Shown here one piece after another: positions 18,366 through 27,359 of a DNA stretch of 64,000 bases (its first letter is position 1; every line of letters begins with the position of its first letter). Origin of the DNA: Acinetobacter sp. ANC 4173 (lineage in GTDB: Bacteria > Pseudomonadota > Gammaproteobacteria > Pseudomonadales > Moraxellaceae); contig NZ_SJOF01000003.1 of the NCBI RefSeq assembly GCF_004331255.1, positions 186,001 to 250,000 of the forward strand, in the 5' to 3' direction. The position numbers were made by a program, and so were the translations under genes. Below the pieces are notes generated by a model. The model was given only the letters and a program-made list of their open reading frames with translations, made no database searches and was not told the origin of the DNA.

Positions 18366-19130
18366 ATGAGTTTAGTTGTACCTGCAGAACATGGCGATGT
18401 TGTACATGCAGAAACTGATCGCGTTGAACGCATTCTCGTCGTAGATGATGATGTGCGTTTACGGACACTGTTACAGCGCTTTTTGGAAGACAAAGGCTTC
18501 GTGGTGAAAACAGCGCACGATGCCACCCAAATGGATCGCTTACTCCAACGCGAACTATTTTCTCTCATCGTGCTCGATTTTATGCTTCCTGTGGAAGATG
18601 GTTTAAGTATTTGTCGTCGTTTGCGCCACTCAAATATTGATACGCCGATTATTATGCTGACCGCTCGTGGTAGCGACTCAGACCGTATTGCGGGTTTAGA
18701 GGCGGGCGCCGATGATTATTTACCTAAACCATTTAATCCGAATGAATTGTTAGCCCGTATTCGTGCCGTATTACGTCGTCAAGTCCGTGAAGTACCTGGC
18801 GCACCTAGTCAGCAAATGGAAGTGGTGAGTTTTGGTCCGTGGTCTTTAGACCTCTCCACACGTACCCTCACTCGTGAAGGTCAAGTGGTTACTCTCACAA
18901 CAGGTGAATTTGCTGTACTGAAGGCCCTCGTGCAACATCCACGTGAACCTCTCACTCGTGACAAATTAATGAATTTAGCACGTGGACGTGAATGGGGTGC
19001 CATGGAACGTTCAATTGACGTACAAGTCTCACGTTTACGTCGTCTAATTGAAGAAAACCCAGCCCGTGCCCGTTATATCCAAACGGTTTGGGGAGTCGGT
19101 TATGTTTTTGTTCCAGATGGCGCTGAATAA
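18366..19130 (+). CDS. ompR: OmpR-type response regulator
   Basis: 254-residue OmpR-family regulator. Receiver domain: acidic pair in VVDDDVR (about 26-29), phospho-acceptor Asp in VLDFMLPVEDG (about 71), TAR and KPF conserved positions (ARGSDSD; LPKPFNP). The C-terminal winged helix (TLTREGQVVTLTTGEFAVL to YIQTVWGVGYVFVPDG) binds DNA. A 20-residue N-terminal extension precedes the receiver. AAGGAG lies upstream of the ATG. Paired with the downstream envZ kinase. Acinetobacter OmpR/EnvZ pairs are linked to osmotic response; the regulon here is not visible. Confidence 0.92.
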   Translation: MSLVVPAEHGDVVHAETDRVERILVVDDDVRLRTLLQRFLEDKGFVVKTAHDATQMDRLLQRELFSLIVLDFMLPVEDGLSICRRLRHSNIDTPIIMLTARGSDSDRIAGLEAGADDYLPKPFNPNELLARIRAVLRRQVREVPGAPSQQMEVVSFGPWSLDLSTRTLTREGQVVTLTTGEFAVLKALVQHPREPLTRDKLMNLARGREWGAMERSIDVQVSRLRRLIEENPARARYIQTVWGVGYVFVPDGAE

Positions 19131-19428
19131 AATTAAAGAATAAGACTCCACTCGATCAGTACACTGCTTAACAGTGACATGGTGGCATCTTTCCTTTAGG
19201 CTCAAATTTAAAGATTAAGCTGCGGTTCGCCTTACTTTTGTTTCGGCAAAAGTAAGCAAAACCATTGTCTTCTGCAAAACTCGGCATTTTTCTGCATCTA
19301 AAACCTATACTCGCAGAAACTTTAGCAATCTAAAGACCTCCTGCCTCGAACAATTGCAGATGACGTCTTCGCGTATCGCATCCCTGTCGCAATTCAACTA
19401 TGTCATACACATAGAAACAGGAAATAAC
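19131..19428. repeat. ompR-envZ intergenic gap with a stem-loop element
   Basis: 298 bp separate two genes normally adjacent. At about 19231-19257 there is a near-perfect stem-loop (CTTACTTTTG, TTTCGG, CAAAAGTAAG) preceded by GCGGTTCGC. Similar KxAAAAGTAAG palindromes recur as dispersed intergenic elements in many proteobacteria, from memory. It may act as a partial attenuator or a mobile repeat. Nothing else is seen. Confidence 0.45.
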
Positions 19429-20889
19429 GTGAAATTAGATCCGATCGACCCGCAAGAATTTACCGATTTTGTGAGCTACTCAGAAAAGAAGCGCACTTCT
19501 TCGGAACGTTTTTTCGATAAAATTAAGCCACGTTCGGCCGCTATGCGCACCACGATCCTGGTGTTGTTTATCGTGTTCTTTAGCTTATTCATGTCGTTAT
19601 GGTTCTTCTGGAAAACCCTTTATTTACCTGAAATTCAACAGCATGCAAGATTTCTTGCCGTTGAATTGGAAATGATCAACAACCCACGCTTAAAAATTTA
19701 CCACGATGATGTTCAACTCGACATTGACCAATGGCTCAAACAACGCGTTGGGGTTGAATATGTTACCGATCCTAATGAATATCCAAGTGTCAAAGACAAG
19801 CTAATAGCCGATTTCTTTACCAATCGGATTGAACATCAGCTCGCCAAAGAGTTGAGAATTAAAGACGTCACCGTTTATTTCCAGTTTAAGCCCAGCCCCA
19901 GAATTTGGGTGCAAACCCCAGAAATGAATGGACACTGGGTTCGTGAACCGCTGAAAACCTATGCCAACTATAGCCCTGAATTAATTCTTGGTTGGTTACT
20001 GGGTATACCGCTCATATCTGCTGTCATTATTTTGACCTTGGTTCGTCAGTTGAACCGCCCATTGCGTCGTTTGCAAAATGCCGCCAACAGCTACAGTAAA
20101 ACAGGCACTGCACCCTACTTAGAAACCAATCATGGACCGCAAGAAATTCGCGAGGTGAATCAAGCATTTAATCATATGATTTACACGCTAGATCAGACTG
20201 AACGAGACCGTCGTATTATGTTGGCAGGTATTTCACATGACTTACGTACGCCGCTCACACGTATTCGCCTCAGTGCAGAAATGATGCCTGATGATGACTT
20301 TTTGAAAGAAGGTCTGATTTATGATGTGGAAGATATGGATGCTATTTTGAATCAGTTTATTTCCTTTATGCGCGATGGCTCAGATGAAGTCCTACAAGCC
20401 ACGGATATCAATAATTTATTGCAGGAATTGGTGATTCAATTTAAACCCCTCGATGTCCGTTTTAGCCCACAAGAACTGCCCTTAATTCAAGCGCGTAGTC
20501 TGTCCCTGAAACGCTTAATTGGTAATTTAATTAATAACTCCAAACGGTATGGCGCCGAGCCTGTCGAGTTATCCGCACGCGTGGAAGGCGAACATATTTT
20601 AATTAGTGTGGCCGATCATGGTGAAGGCATTCCAGAAGATCAAATTGAAGACCTGATGCAACCATTCGTGCGTGGCAATGCCGCACGCACAGTGCAAGGC
20701 AGTGGCTTAGGACTGGCCATTGTGAAACGCATTGTAGACATTCATCAAGGTAAACTCCTGATTCACAATCGTGAGCAAGGTGGACTCGAAGCCATTATCT
20801 TACTGCCGTTACCGAAAGAAGAACCTGAAGAGCCGGTCATCATCAATCCCATTGAAAAATTAAAACAGAGTATTAGCGAACACTTCTAA
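19429..20889 (+). CDS. envZ: EnvZ-type sensor histidine kinase
   Basis: 486 residues from the GTG at 19429, which has AGGAAA 8 nt upstream (the frame stays open 25 codons further back). N-terminal TM (about 38-60), periplasmic sensor loop, TM2 (about 185-205), HAMP, then the dimerisation/H-box ISHDLRTPLTRIRL (about 274), N box RLIGNLINNSKRYG, G1 VADHGEGIP and G2 GSGLGLAIVKRI. It autophosphorylates on His and phosphorylates OmpR. Co-directional with ompR but 298 bp downstream. Confidence 0.9.
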   Translation: MKLDPIDPQEFTDFVSYSEKKRTSSERFFDKIKPRSAAMRTTILVLFIVFFSLFMSLWFFWKTLYLPEIQQHARFLAVELEMINNPRLKIYHDDVQLDIDQWLKQRVGVEYVTDPNEYPSVKDKLIADFFTNRIEHQLAKELRIKDVTVYFQFKPSPRIWVQTPEMNGHWVREPLKTYANYSPELILGWLLGIPLISAVIILTLVRQLNRPLRRLQNAANSYSKTGTAPYLETNHGPQEIREVNQAFNHMIYTLDQTERDRRIMLAGISHDLRTPLTRIRLSAEMMPDDDFLKEGLIYDVEDMDAILNQFISFMRDGSDEVLQATDINNLLQELVIQFKPLDVRFSPQELPLIQARSLSLKRLIGNLINNSKRYGAEPVELSARVEGEHILISVADHGEGIPEDQIEDLMQPFVRGNAARTVQGSGLGLAIVKRIVDIHQGKLLIHNREQGGLEAIILLPLPKEEPEEPVIINPIEKLKQSISEHF

Positions 20890-21321
20890 TTTCTTCGCTT
20901 ATCCTACAATGGTGAAAGCCGTATTTCTAAACTATGGACTTTCACCTTTTAGTAATTGATGTCTTTACCCATCCCCTTCTGATCAATCCTGCAACAGCAA
21001 TTGAGTGACATTTCTAGCTTATTTAAAATGATTTACTCCACTTTTTAATCTAAATTTTTCTGTATCGTGATGTTGTGATCTTCAAAACATGCCATTTGTA
21101 ACAAATTTTGCGCCAATTTTGATCAATAACCGTACAGTCAGTATTAAAAACAACCGAATAGTTATGAAATATCCTTCATAAAATCAATTGATTAAAAATT
21201 ATCAAAATTTGTTATACCCGCATTTTTCTAAAAAATTAGACCTTAGCCTAACAGGTATGCAAAATGCGTTTTCTGATGGGTACAATCCCTATCAGTTTCA
21301 AAATTCCAACGAGAGTAAACC
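20890..21321. other. Gap between envZ and the acetyl-CoA hydrolase gene
   Basis: 432 bp without a gene. It contains a weak hairpin, GGTGAAAG (20911-20918) and CTTTCACC (20939-20946) with TTTT after it, which could end envZ. The remainder is AT-rich and probably includes the promoter and leader of the next gene; I see no defined element. Confidence 0.4.
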
Positions 21322-22839
21322 ATGTCATTAGATCGCATTCGTTTAGCTTCACTACACGACAAAGTCATTAGCGCAGAACAAGCTGCGGAATTCATCCAAG
21401 ACGGCATGACTGTCGGTATGAGTGGCTTTACCCGTGCTGGCGAAGCAAAAGCTGTTCCATTGGCTTTAGTAAAACGTGCTCACACCAACCCATTAAAAAT
21501 CACGTTAATTACGGGTGCGAGTCTAGGGAATGACCTTGACAAACAATTGACTGAAGCAGGTGTTTTAGCTCGTCGTCTACCATTCCAAGTCGACAACACA
21601 TTACGTAAAGCCATCAACAATGGCGAAGTGATGTTCATTGACCAACACTTGTCTGAAACTGTTGAGCAAATGCGTAACCTTCAGTTGAAAAAGCCAGATG
21701 TAGCGATCATCGAAGCAGTTGCAATCACTGAAGATGGTGGCATTATTCCAACAACTTCTGTGGGTAACTCTGCAAGCTTTGCAATTTTTGCTGAAAAAGT
21801 GATTGTTGAAATTAACACCAATTTAAGCCCAGCATTTGAAGGCTTACACGACATTTATATTCCAACGTATCGTCCTACACGCCAACCAATTCCATTGACT
21901 CAAGTGGACGAGCGTATCGGTACAACTGCGATCAACATCGACCCATCTAAAATCGTTGGTATTGTCATCAACAATGATTTGCACGACTCTCCGTCAACGG
22001 TGACTGCCCCAGACGATGAGACACAATCAATCGCGAACCACTTAATCGCATTCTTCGAAAAAGAAGTGGCTGAAGAACGTTTACCGAAGAACTTAGGCCC
22101 ACTTCAAGCAGGTATCGGTTCAATCGCAAACGCAGTATTGACTGGTTTGAAAGATTCAAACTTCGAAGACTTGATCATGTATTCAGAAGTTCTTCAAGAC
22201 TGTACTTTCGAATTGATCGATGCAGGTAAAATGATTTTTGCATCAGGTTCTTCAATTACCCTTTCTGCAAAATATGGCGAGAAAGTATTTAACAACCTTG
22301 AAGCATATAAAGACAAATTGGTGCTTCGTCCACAAGAAATTTCGAACCATCCAGAACTTGTACGTCGTTTAGGTATTATCGGCATCAACACTGCACTTGA
22401 GTTTGATATTTACGGTAACGTGAACTCAACGCATGTTTGCGGTACGAAAATGATGAACGGTATCGGTGGTTCAGGCGACTTCGCACGTAATGCACACTTG
22501 GCAATCTTCGTGACCAAATCAATTGCAAAAGGTGGCGACATTTCTTCAATTGTTCCATTTGCATCACACGTTGACCATGCAGAGCACGACGTCGACATCC
22601 TTGTGACTGAACAAGGTCTGGCAGATCTTCGTGGTTTAGCGCCGCGTGAGCGTGCTCGTGCGATTATCGACAACTGTGCGCACCCACTTTACCGTGATGC
22701 ACTAAACGACTACTTTGATCGTTCATGTGCAAAAGGTGGCCATACTCCTCACTTACTTCGTGAAGCGTTGTCTTGGCACTCTAACTTCGAAGAAACAGGT
22801 CACATGCTTGCTCCTCAAGCACAAGCAAAGTCTGCTTAA
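21322..22839 (+). CDS. Acetyl-CoA hydrolase / succinate:acetate CoA-transferase family
   Basis: 505-residue member of the Ach1/Cat1/AarC family, which moves CoA between acetate and succinate (or hydrolyses acetyl-CoA) through a glutamyl-CoA intermediate. N-terminal SGFTRAGEAKAVP, central SIGNIANAVLTGL-type motif (GSIANAVLTGL) and C-terminal MMNGIGGSGDFARNA and VTEQGLADLRGLAPRERA are family hallmarks. Length is normal. The start follows GAGAG. Likely role: acetate handling and CoA recycling. Monocistronic with a strong terminator. The exact reaction cannot be decided from sequence. Confidence 0.88.
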   Translation: MSLDRIRLASLHDKVISAEQAAEFIQDGMTVGMSGFTRAGEAKAVPLALVKRAHTNPLKITLITGASLGNDLDKQLTEAGVLARRLPFQVDNTLRKAINNGEVMFIDQHLSETVEQMRNLQLKKPDVAIIEAVAITEDGGIIPTTSVGNSASFAIFAEKVIVEINTNLSPAFEGLHDIYIPTYRPTRQPIPLTQVDERIGTTAINIDPSKIVGIVINNDLHDSPSTVTAPDDETQSIANHLIAFFEKEVAEERLPKNLGPLQAGIGSIANAVLTGLKDSNFEDLIMYSEVLQDCTFELIDAGKMIFASGSSITLSAKYGEKVFNNLEAYKDKLVLRPQEISNHPELVRRLGIIGINTALEFDIYGNVNSTHVCGTKMMNGIGGSGDFARNAHLAIFVTKSIAKGGDISSIVPFASHVDHAEHDVDILVTEQGLADLRGLAPRERARAIIDNCAHPLYRDALNDYFDRSCAKGGHTPHLLREALSWHSNFEETGHMLAPQAQAKSA

Positions 22840-22852
22840 TTTGAATTAGCAT

Positions 22853-22882
22853 AAAAAACGCCCCATCGGGGCGTTTTTTTTT
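22853..22882 (+). terminator. Terminator after the acetyl-CoA hydrolase gene
   Basis: AACGCCCC-AT-CGGGGCGTT hairpin followed by T-run. Confidence 0.9.
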
Positions 22883-22912
22883 GGCTGAGTTTAGAATTTA
22901 AACCATGACAAC

Positions 22913-23428
22913 TTAATGTGACGTCAATAAAAACATTTTCATTAACCCATCAACATTCATCTGTTGCTCAATTGTCCCAATTGAAACCACGCCCAAATTC
23001 AGCTGAATTTGAGGGGCTTGCTGTAAGTACTGAATAGGACTATTCGGGTTCACCACGGGATCAATCATTCGATATAGCCCCAGTCTCGGGTCATCCGACT
23101 GTAATCCATCCGCAATTGAATAGACTTGCAACAAAATCGGTAAAGGCAAATCAAAAGTTGGAATACGTTCAGGGGGTAAAATTTCTTGTGAAACACGAGC
23201 CGTGTCGATCAATGTCCACTGCTGTGGTGCCGCTTCAAGTTTTATCAAATAATGATCGAAGATTTGCTGTCTCACGCCATCAGGTTGAGATTGAATATCC
23301 CCAGTTTGAAGACGTAAATCTTGCTCTGTCAGCACGGAAAGATCAGATGGGGCATTGGCGGCGTAGCCATGGCTCATCAACAATGCACCCAAAGCCAGTG
23401 CATTAAATAATTTGGGGAAGAAATACAT
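22913..23428 (-). CDS. Exported protein of unknown function
   Basis: 171 residues with a clear signal peptide (MYFFPKLFNALALGALLMSHGYAANA, cleavage near 25). The mature part has no motif I recognise; it contains LPPERIPTFDLPLPILLQVYSIADGL and ends VDGLMKMFLLTSH. Probably periplasmic. It lies alone on the minus strand between a CoA-transferase and a methyltransferase gene. The ribosome-binding site is weak. Confidence 0.7.
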   Translation of the reverse strand: MYFFPKLFNALALGALLMSHGYAANAPSDLSVLTEQDLRLQTGDIQSQPDGVRQQIFDHYLIKLEAAPQQWTLIDTARVSQEILPPERIPTFDLPLPILLQVYSIADGLQSDDPRLGLYRMIDPVVNPNSPIQYLQQAPQIQLNLGVVSIGTIEQQMNVDGLMKMFLLTSH

Positions 23429-23513
23429 GGCAGAATGTCCATTTAGATTTCTACCCTTTTTATTTTAAAACTCAGCAAATGATTAAACAGTTGTTTCAAC
23501 GTAAAACGACCAT

Positions 23514-24266
23514 TTACGCAACTTCACTCACAAATTGACGCCCTACCCGTAACAAGACAGGAAAACTCAGCTTCACACGAGGATTTCCCTTTGCTACTAG
23601 GTACTGACGTATATTCTGCAATGGGTCTTGCTGGTGCTGTCGCTGATAGTGCTGTACGCCTGACCATGTTGCTAAATACTGCAACAATTGCGCACTGCTC
23701 CATGTATAGCATAAGGCTAAAGCAGGAACAGCCAACTCCTGAAAAGGGAAAGGAATGGTTTGATAATGCTCATCAATATAACGCCGCTCTGGGTCCCAAT
23801 AACCTTGTAGGGTTTTGAAATAGAGCTGCTGTAAGACATGCTGCAACTCGACATCTTGCAATTGAATCAGCCCATAGCCAATCACAGCAAGCACACCTTT
23901 GGGTTTCAGTACACGCTTTGCCTCAGCATAGAAGGTCGTAAAATCGAACCAGTGAATGGCTTGCGCCACACAAACCAAATCTACCGACGCAGTCGCACAA
24001 GAGCTATGCTCCGCCGCTGCTTGTAAATAACGCACATTCGCAAATACAGGGGCCTGCTGGAGTTGCTGCTCGCTCAAGTCTGTCGCGAGCACCTGCGCAA
24101 AATGAGGCGCAAGTAACTGGGTAAATTGCCCTGAACCTGCACCACAATCCCAAGCCAATTCTCGCTCGGGCACATAAGTCAAAATAGCATCAAGAATTTC
24201 TGTTGAATATTGAGGACGTGCCTGCTGATACAATGCACTATTTGCAGAAAATAAATCCTTGACCAT
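23514..24266 (-). CDS. Class I SAM-dependent methyltransferase
   Basis: 250-residue Rossmann methyltransferase. Motif I is ELAWDCGAGSGQFTQLLAPHF (about 35-55), the acidic residue after beta-2 is in LATDLSEQQLQ, then VDLVCVAQAIHWFDFTTFYAEAKRVLKPKG follows the methyltransferase-11 pattern. The IHWFD stretch resembles small-molecule methyltransferases (trans-aconitate-like/UbiE-like), but the substrate cannot be named. Cytoplasmic. Monocistronic on the minus strand. Confidence 0.82.
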   Translation of the reverse strand: MVKDLFSANSALYQQARPQYSTEILDAILTYVPERELAWDCGAGSGQFTQLLAPHFAQVLATDLSEQQLQQAPVFANVRYLQAAAEHSSCATASVDLVCVAQAIHWFDFTTFYAEAKRVLKPKGVLAVIGYGLIQLQDVELQHVLQQLYFKTLQGYWDPERRYIDEHYQTIPFPFQELAVPALALCYTWSSAQLLQYLATWSGVQHYQRQHQQDPLQNIRQYLVAKGNPRVKLSFPVLLRVGRQFVSEVA

Positions 24267-24344
24267 GCCCCCTCACTCCCTGCTATTTTTATTTGAAATT
24301 TAGTCATGATTGTACAGAACACCACTTTTCTTTGCGCATAAAAA

Positions 24345-24369
24345 AACCCTCAAACAATGTTTGAGGGTT
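24345..24369 (-). terminator. Terminator after the first tRNA-Phe
   Basis: AACCCTCAAAC-AAT-GTTTGAGGGTT with T-run on the minus strand, 10 bp beyond the CCA end. Confidence 0.85.
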
Positions 24370-24378
24370 TTTTGAATA

Positions 24379-24454
24379 TGGTGGCGAGACCCAGGATCGA
24401 ACTGGGGACACACGGATTTTCAATCCGTTGCTCTACCTACTGAGCTATCACGCC
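24379..24454 (-). tRNA. tRNA-Phe (GAA), copy 1
   Basis: 76-nt cloverleaf on the minus strand: D-arm GCTC/GAGC, anticodon arm ACGGA-TTGAAAA-TCCGT (anticodon GAA), T-arm CCCAG-TTCGATC-CTGGG, discriminator A and encoded CCA. The acceptor stem GGCGTGA/TCTCGCC has a U-U mismatch at pair 5-68. Identical to the copy at 24593-24668. Confidence 0.95.
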
Positions 24455-24540
24455 GATGCCGTGTATTAAGCCCGATCTCAGAGGATTAGTCAATCCCAAT
24501 CCATAACTTTTTGATCAACCGGATATTTTTCAGCCAAAAA

Positions 24541-24564
24541 AAATCCCTGATGGGATCAGGGATT
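24541..24564 (-). terminator. Terminator after the second tRNA-Phe
   Basis: AATCCCTGAT-GGG-ATCAGGGATT followed on the minus strand by T8, separating the two tRNA units. Confidence 0.85.
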
Positions 24565-24592
24565 GAAAACACAAATTCGGTTTTAAAATATA

Positions 24593-24668
24593 TGGTGGCG
24601 AGACCCAGGATCGAACTGGGGACACACGGATTTTCAATCCGTTGCTCTACCTACTGAGCTATCACGCC
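24593..24668 (-). tRNA. tRNA-Phe (GAA), copy 2
   Basis: Same 76-nt sequence as copy 1, including encoded CCA and the U-U mismatch in the acceptor stem. The two copies are tandem, each with its own terminator, so they look like a duplicated transcription unit. Confidence 0.95.
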
Positions 24669-24813
24669 GATGGGGCGTATTAAAGCGCTTTAAGAAAAAA
24701 ACGTCAAGTACTTTTTTATGTATTTTGTATCAAATGATGACTTTTTCAGCAAACTCTAAATTCCAACCCAAAACTACGCGCATTCTTATCCGTAATTTAA
24801 GCTTGAAGCTAAA

Positions 24814-24835
24814 AAGGCAGCACCCGTGCTGCCTT
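24814..24835. terminator. Hairpin downstream of the GNAT gene
   Basis: AAGGCAGCAC-CC-GTGCTGCCTT with an A-run to its left, giving a T-run on the minus strand; likely terminator for the minus-strand GNAT gene at 24888. Confidence 0.75.
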
Positions 24836-24887
24836 CTATTCAATATCGACATGAGCAATGCCATTCCTGCTGCATGATCCATTCTGT

Positions 24888-25271
24888 TTAGCCAGGTAAT
24901 TTATTTAAATGAGCCAAACAGCGGTGAATGGCTCCACAGCCCGGTTCAAATATTTTCACCCCTTTGGCTTCTTCCATTCGGCATACTTCTGCCACCAAGC
25001 GTTCTGCAACGCCACGACCACGATTCGCAGGATGCACCACAATATACTCCAGCGTCTTACTTTCACCCTGCCCTGTACACCAAATCGCACCAATCACTTT
25101 AGTATTAAATTCTGCGGTGTAAACTAGGGTATACTGAGCTAAGTTTTGTTCAAGTTGTTCAATGGCATCTTGCCCATCACCAAATTCTGGGCTGGTGTCA
25201 TACAGTCGCTCAAGCTGGCTGCGCATTTCTTCATTTTCTAGTGAAGTATAAGCATGTACGGTAATAGGCAT
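24888..25271 (-). CDS. Small GNAT acetyltransferase, possibly PanZ/PanM family
   Basis: 127-residue single-domain GNAT protein. The acetyl-CoA motif is NRGRGVAERLVAEV (about 83-96) preceded by LEYIVVHP. The size equals PanM/PanZ (127 in E. coli), the factor that triggers PanD self-cleavage; that assignment is inference. It ends GAIHRCLAHLNKLPG. The ATG has AGGAGG upstream. It is divergent from hisB. Confidence 0.75.
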   Translation of the reverse strand: MPITVHAYTSLENEEMRSQLERLYDTSPEFGDGQDAIEQLEQNLAQYTLVYTAEFNTKVIGAIWCTGQGESKTLEYIVVHPANRGRGVAERLVAEVCRMEEAKGVKIFEPGCGAIHRCLAHLNKLPG

Positions 25272-25367
25272 TGATAAACCCTCCTGAGCAATCTAATATG
25301 CGGTGATTTCGTCACGGCGAAAAACATTTTACATCAATCATTTTTGACGTTTTTGAGGAACGTGTCT

Positions 25368-25961
25368 ATGACAGAACGTATCAGTGAAGTGGTAAGAAAT
25401 ACCAACGAAACCAAAATTCGAGTACGCTTAAATCTCGATGGTACAGGTCAAGGCACTTTAAACACTGGAGTTCCTTTTTTAGACCATATGATTGATCAAA
25501 TCAAGCGGCATGGACTATTTGATATTGATATTCATTGTGATGGCGACTTAGAAATTGATGATCACCACACGGTAGAAGACTGTGGTATCACGCTTGGACA
25601 AGCATTTGCCAAAGCATTGGGCGATAAAAAAGGCTTGCGTCGTTATGGACATTTTTATGCGCCACTGGATGAATCTTTAAGCCGTGCGGTGGTTGACCTT
25701 TCTGGTCGTCCGGGTTTGTTTATGGATATTCCATTTACCCGCGCCATGATTGGTCGTTTTGATGTCGATTTATTTTCTGAATTCTTCCAAGGTTTCGTCA
25801 ATCATGCCCTTGTAACGGTGCACATTGACAACCTCAAAGGCAAAAATAGCCACCATCAAATTGAAAGTGTGTTCAAAGCCTTTGCACGTGCATTACGTAT
25901 GGCATGTGAAATTGATCCTCGTGCAGCCAATACGATTGCATCAACCAAAGGAAGTTTGTAA
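25368..25961 (+). CDS. hisB: Imidazoleglycerol-phosphate dehydratase
   Basis: Sixth step of histidine biosynthesis. 197 residues from the ATG at 25368, with GAGGAA upstream (the frame is open from 25344). Metal-binding His motifs DHHTVED (about 63) and [13 protein letters not shown] (about 163) are intact. Monofunctional, without the N-terminal phosphatase of enteric HisB. Its last base is the first base of hisH (TAATG overlap), giving translational coupling. Confidence 0.96.
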   Translation: MTERISEVVRNTNETKIRVRLNLDGTGQGTLNTGVPFLDHMIDQIKRHGLFDIDIHCDGDLEIDDHHTVEDCGITLGQAFAKALGDKKGLRRYGHFYAPLDESLSRAVVDLSGRPGLFMDIPFTRAMIGRFDVDLFSEFFQGFVNHALVTVHIDNLKGKNSHHQIESVFKAFARALRMACEIDPRAANTIASTKGSL

Positions 25962-26578
25962 TGACCCGTATTGCACTTCTTGATTATGGCATGGGCAATT
26001 TGCACTCGGCTGCAAAAGCACTGGAACATGTCGGGGCGACTGTTGATGTCACCAATGATCCAAAACTGATTGCCCAAGCAGACAAAATTGTATTCCCTGG
26101 CGTGGGAGCGATGCGTGACTGTATGCAAGGCATGCATGAAGCAGGGATTGATGAGGTGGTACGCAAAGCCGCATTTAACAAACCTGTTTTAGCCATTTGC
26201 GTAGGGATGCAGGCACTGATGCAGCACTCTGAAGAAAATGACGGTACGGATGCGCTGGGTATTTTTGCAGGTGCCGTCAAACACTTCCCAAACATGGATG
26301 GCTTAAAAGTGCCACACATGGGCTGGAATCAAGTGCATCAGGCCGATCCAAGCCACCCAATGTGGAACAACATTGAACAAGATGCGCGTTTCTACTTCGT
26401 ACATAGTTTCTATGTCGAACCGAAAGACAGCAATATTGTGGCTGCGACCTGTGATTATGGCATCCAATTCTGCTCGGCCATTCATCAAGAAAATCTATTC
26501 GCGACACAGTTCCATCCAGAAAAAAGTCACACGGCTGGACTCCAATTACTGAAAAACTTTGTGGAATGGGATATCTAA
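25961..26578 (+). CDS. hisH: Imidazole glycerol phosphate synthase, glutaminase subunit HisH
   Basis: 205-residue class I glutamine amidotransferase that supplies ammonia to HisF. Catalytic Cys in [11 protein letters not shown] (about 81), His-Glu pair in TQFHPEKSH (about 187-189), oxyanion region PGVGAM. Overlaps hisB by one base. The partner hisF is 9.7 kb away at 36263. Confidence 0.96.
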   Translation: MTRIALLDYGMGNLHSAAKALEHVGATVDVTNDPKLIAQADKIVFPGVGAMRDCMQGMHEAGIDEVVRKAAFNKPVLAICVGMQALMQHSEENDGTDALGIFAGAVKHFPNMDGLKVPHMGWNQVHQADPSHPMWNNIEQDARFYFVHSFYVEPKDSNIVAATCDYGIQFCSAIHQENLFATQFHPEKSHTAGLQLLKNFVEWDI

Positions 26579-26593
26579 ACCCGTTGCATTGTA

Positions 26594-26620
26594 AAAGCCC
26601 GCAACCAGCGGGCTTTTTTG
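26594..26620 (+). terminator. Terminator after hisBH
   Basis: AAGCCCGC-AACCA-GCGGGCTT hairpin followed by T6. Confidence 0.88.
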
Positions 26621-26735
26621 TTCTGGATGACTTATTCTTTATCAATATCATCTCATTATCATTTAGATCATTACTCAATATATTTATTTAGACTTTTCAA
26701 ACCTTACACTTACTAAAAATCATAGGAATATAACA

Positions 26736-27254
26736 ATGAATCCTGCTGTGAATGATTCTGCACTGAGCACGACTGGACGTTTTGGACGCTTATCTTATTT
26801 TGGCTGGAATGGATTACTGCTGATCGCAGTCATGATCCTCGTTCTGCTCTGTATTCTCTTACTTCCTGGCTTCTCTCCAGCAGCAGGGCAAAGCATGTCA
26901 TTTTTCACCCTTCTAATTTTCGGAATGATATATATTGGCATGCTGTATTTTACTTTTGTCTTTACCATTCGTCGTCTGCATGATCGTAATCATAGCGGTT
27001 GGTTATCTTTAGTGATGCTGGTGCCAATTGCCAATATCATCATGATGTTGTATTTATCTCTCGCTAAAGGTGATGTACATGAAAATCAATTTGGTCAACC
27101 AAGACCTACTCACACTTGGGAAAAGCTTCTAGGTTGGATTTATATCCTCATTTTTCCGATTGGTTTTTTTCTAGCAATTGCAATCCCTGCATATCAAGAT
27201 TATGTACAGCGCGCACAACAGCAGCAAATTGAAATGCAACAACAGGCTGAATAA
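26736..27254 (+). CDS. DUF805 membrane protein with a pilin-like C-terminal helix
   Basis: 172 residues. Three TM helices (about 26-48, 54-76, 90-110) carry DUF805 features: RLSYFGWNGLLL and RRLHDRNHSGWLSLVMLVPIANIIMM. A fourth helix near the C-terminus (IFPIGFFLAIAIPAYQDYVQRA) closely resembles the start of a type IV pilin alpha-1 helix, but without a GFTLIE-like cleavage site. The tail is Gln-rich. Function unknown; DUF805 proteins are small inner-membrane proteins. Lies between hisH and an exonuclease gene, with an AAATAGGAA leader. Confidence 0.8.
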   Translation: MNPAVNDSALSTTGRFGRLSYFGWNGLLLIAVMILVLLCILLLPGFSPAAGQSMSFFTLLIFGMIYIGMLYFTFVFTIRRLHDRNHSGWLSLVMLVPIANIIMMLYLSLAKGDVHENQFGQPRPTHTWEKLLGWIYILIFPIGFFLAIAIPAYQDYVQRAQQQQIEMQQQAE

Positions 27255-27279
27255 AGTCATATAGCCCGAATACAATTTG

Positions 27280-27303
27280 AAACCTGCATCTTGCAGGTTT
27301 TAT
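27280..27303 (+). terminator. Terminator after the DUF805 gene
   Basis: AAACCTGCA-TCT-TGCAGGTTT hairpin followed by ATTTT. Confidence 0.7.
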
Positions 27304-27359
27304 TTTGCCTTTAAAATAAAAAAACGCTAGTCTGCTTAAAAAGATAGCTTTGAATTCAA

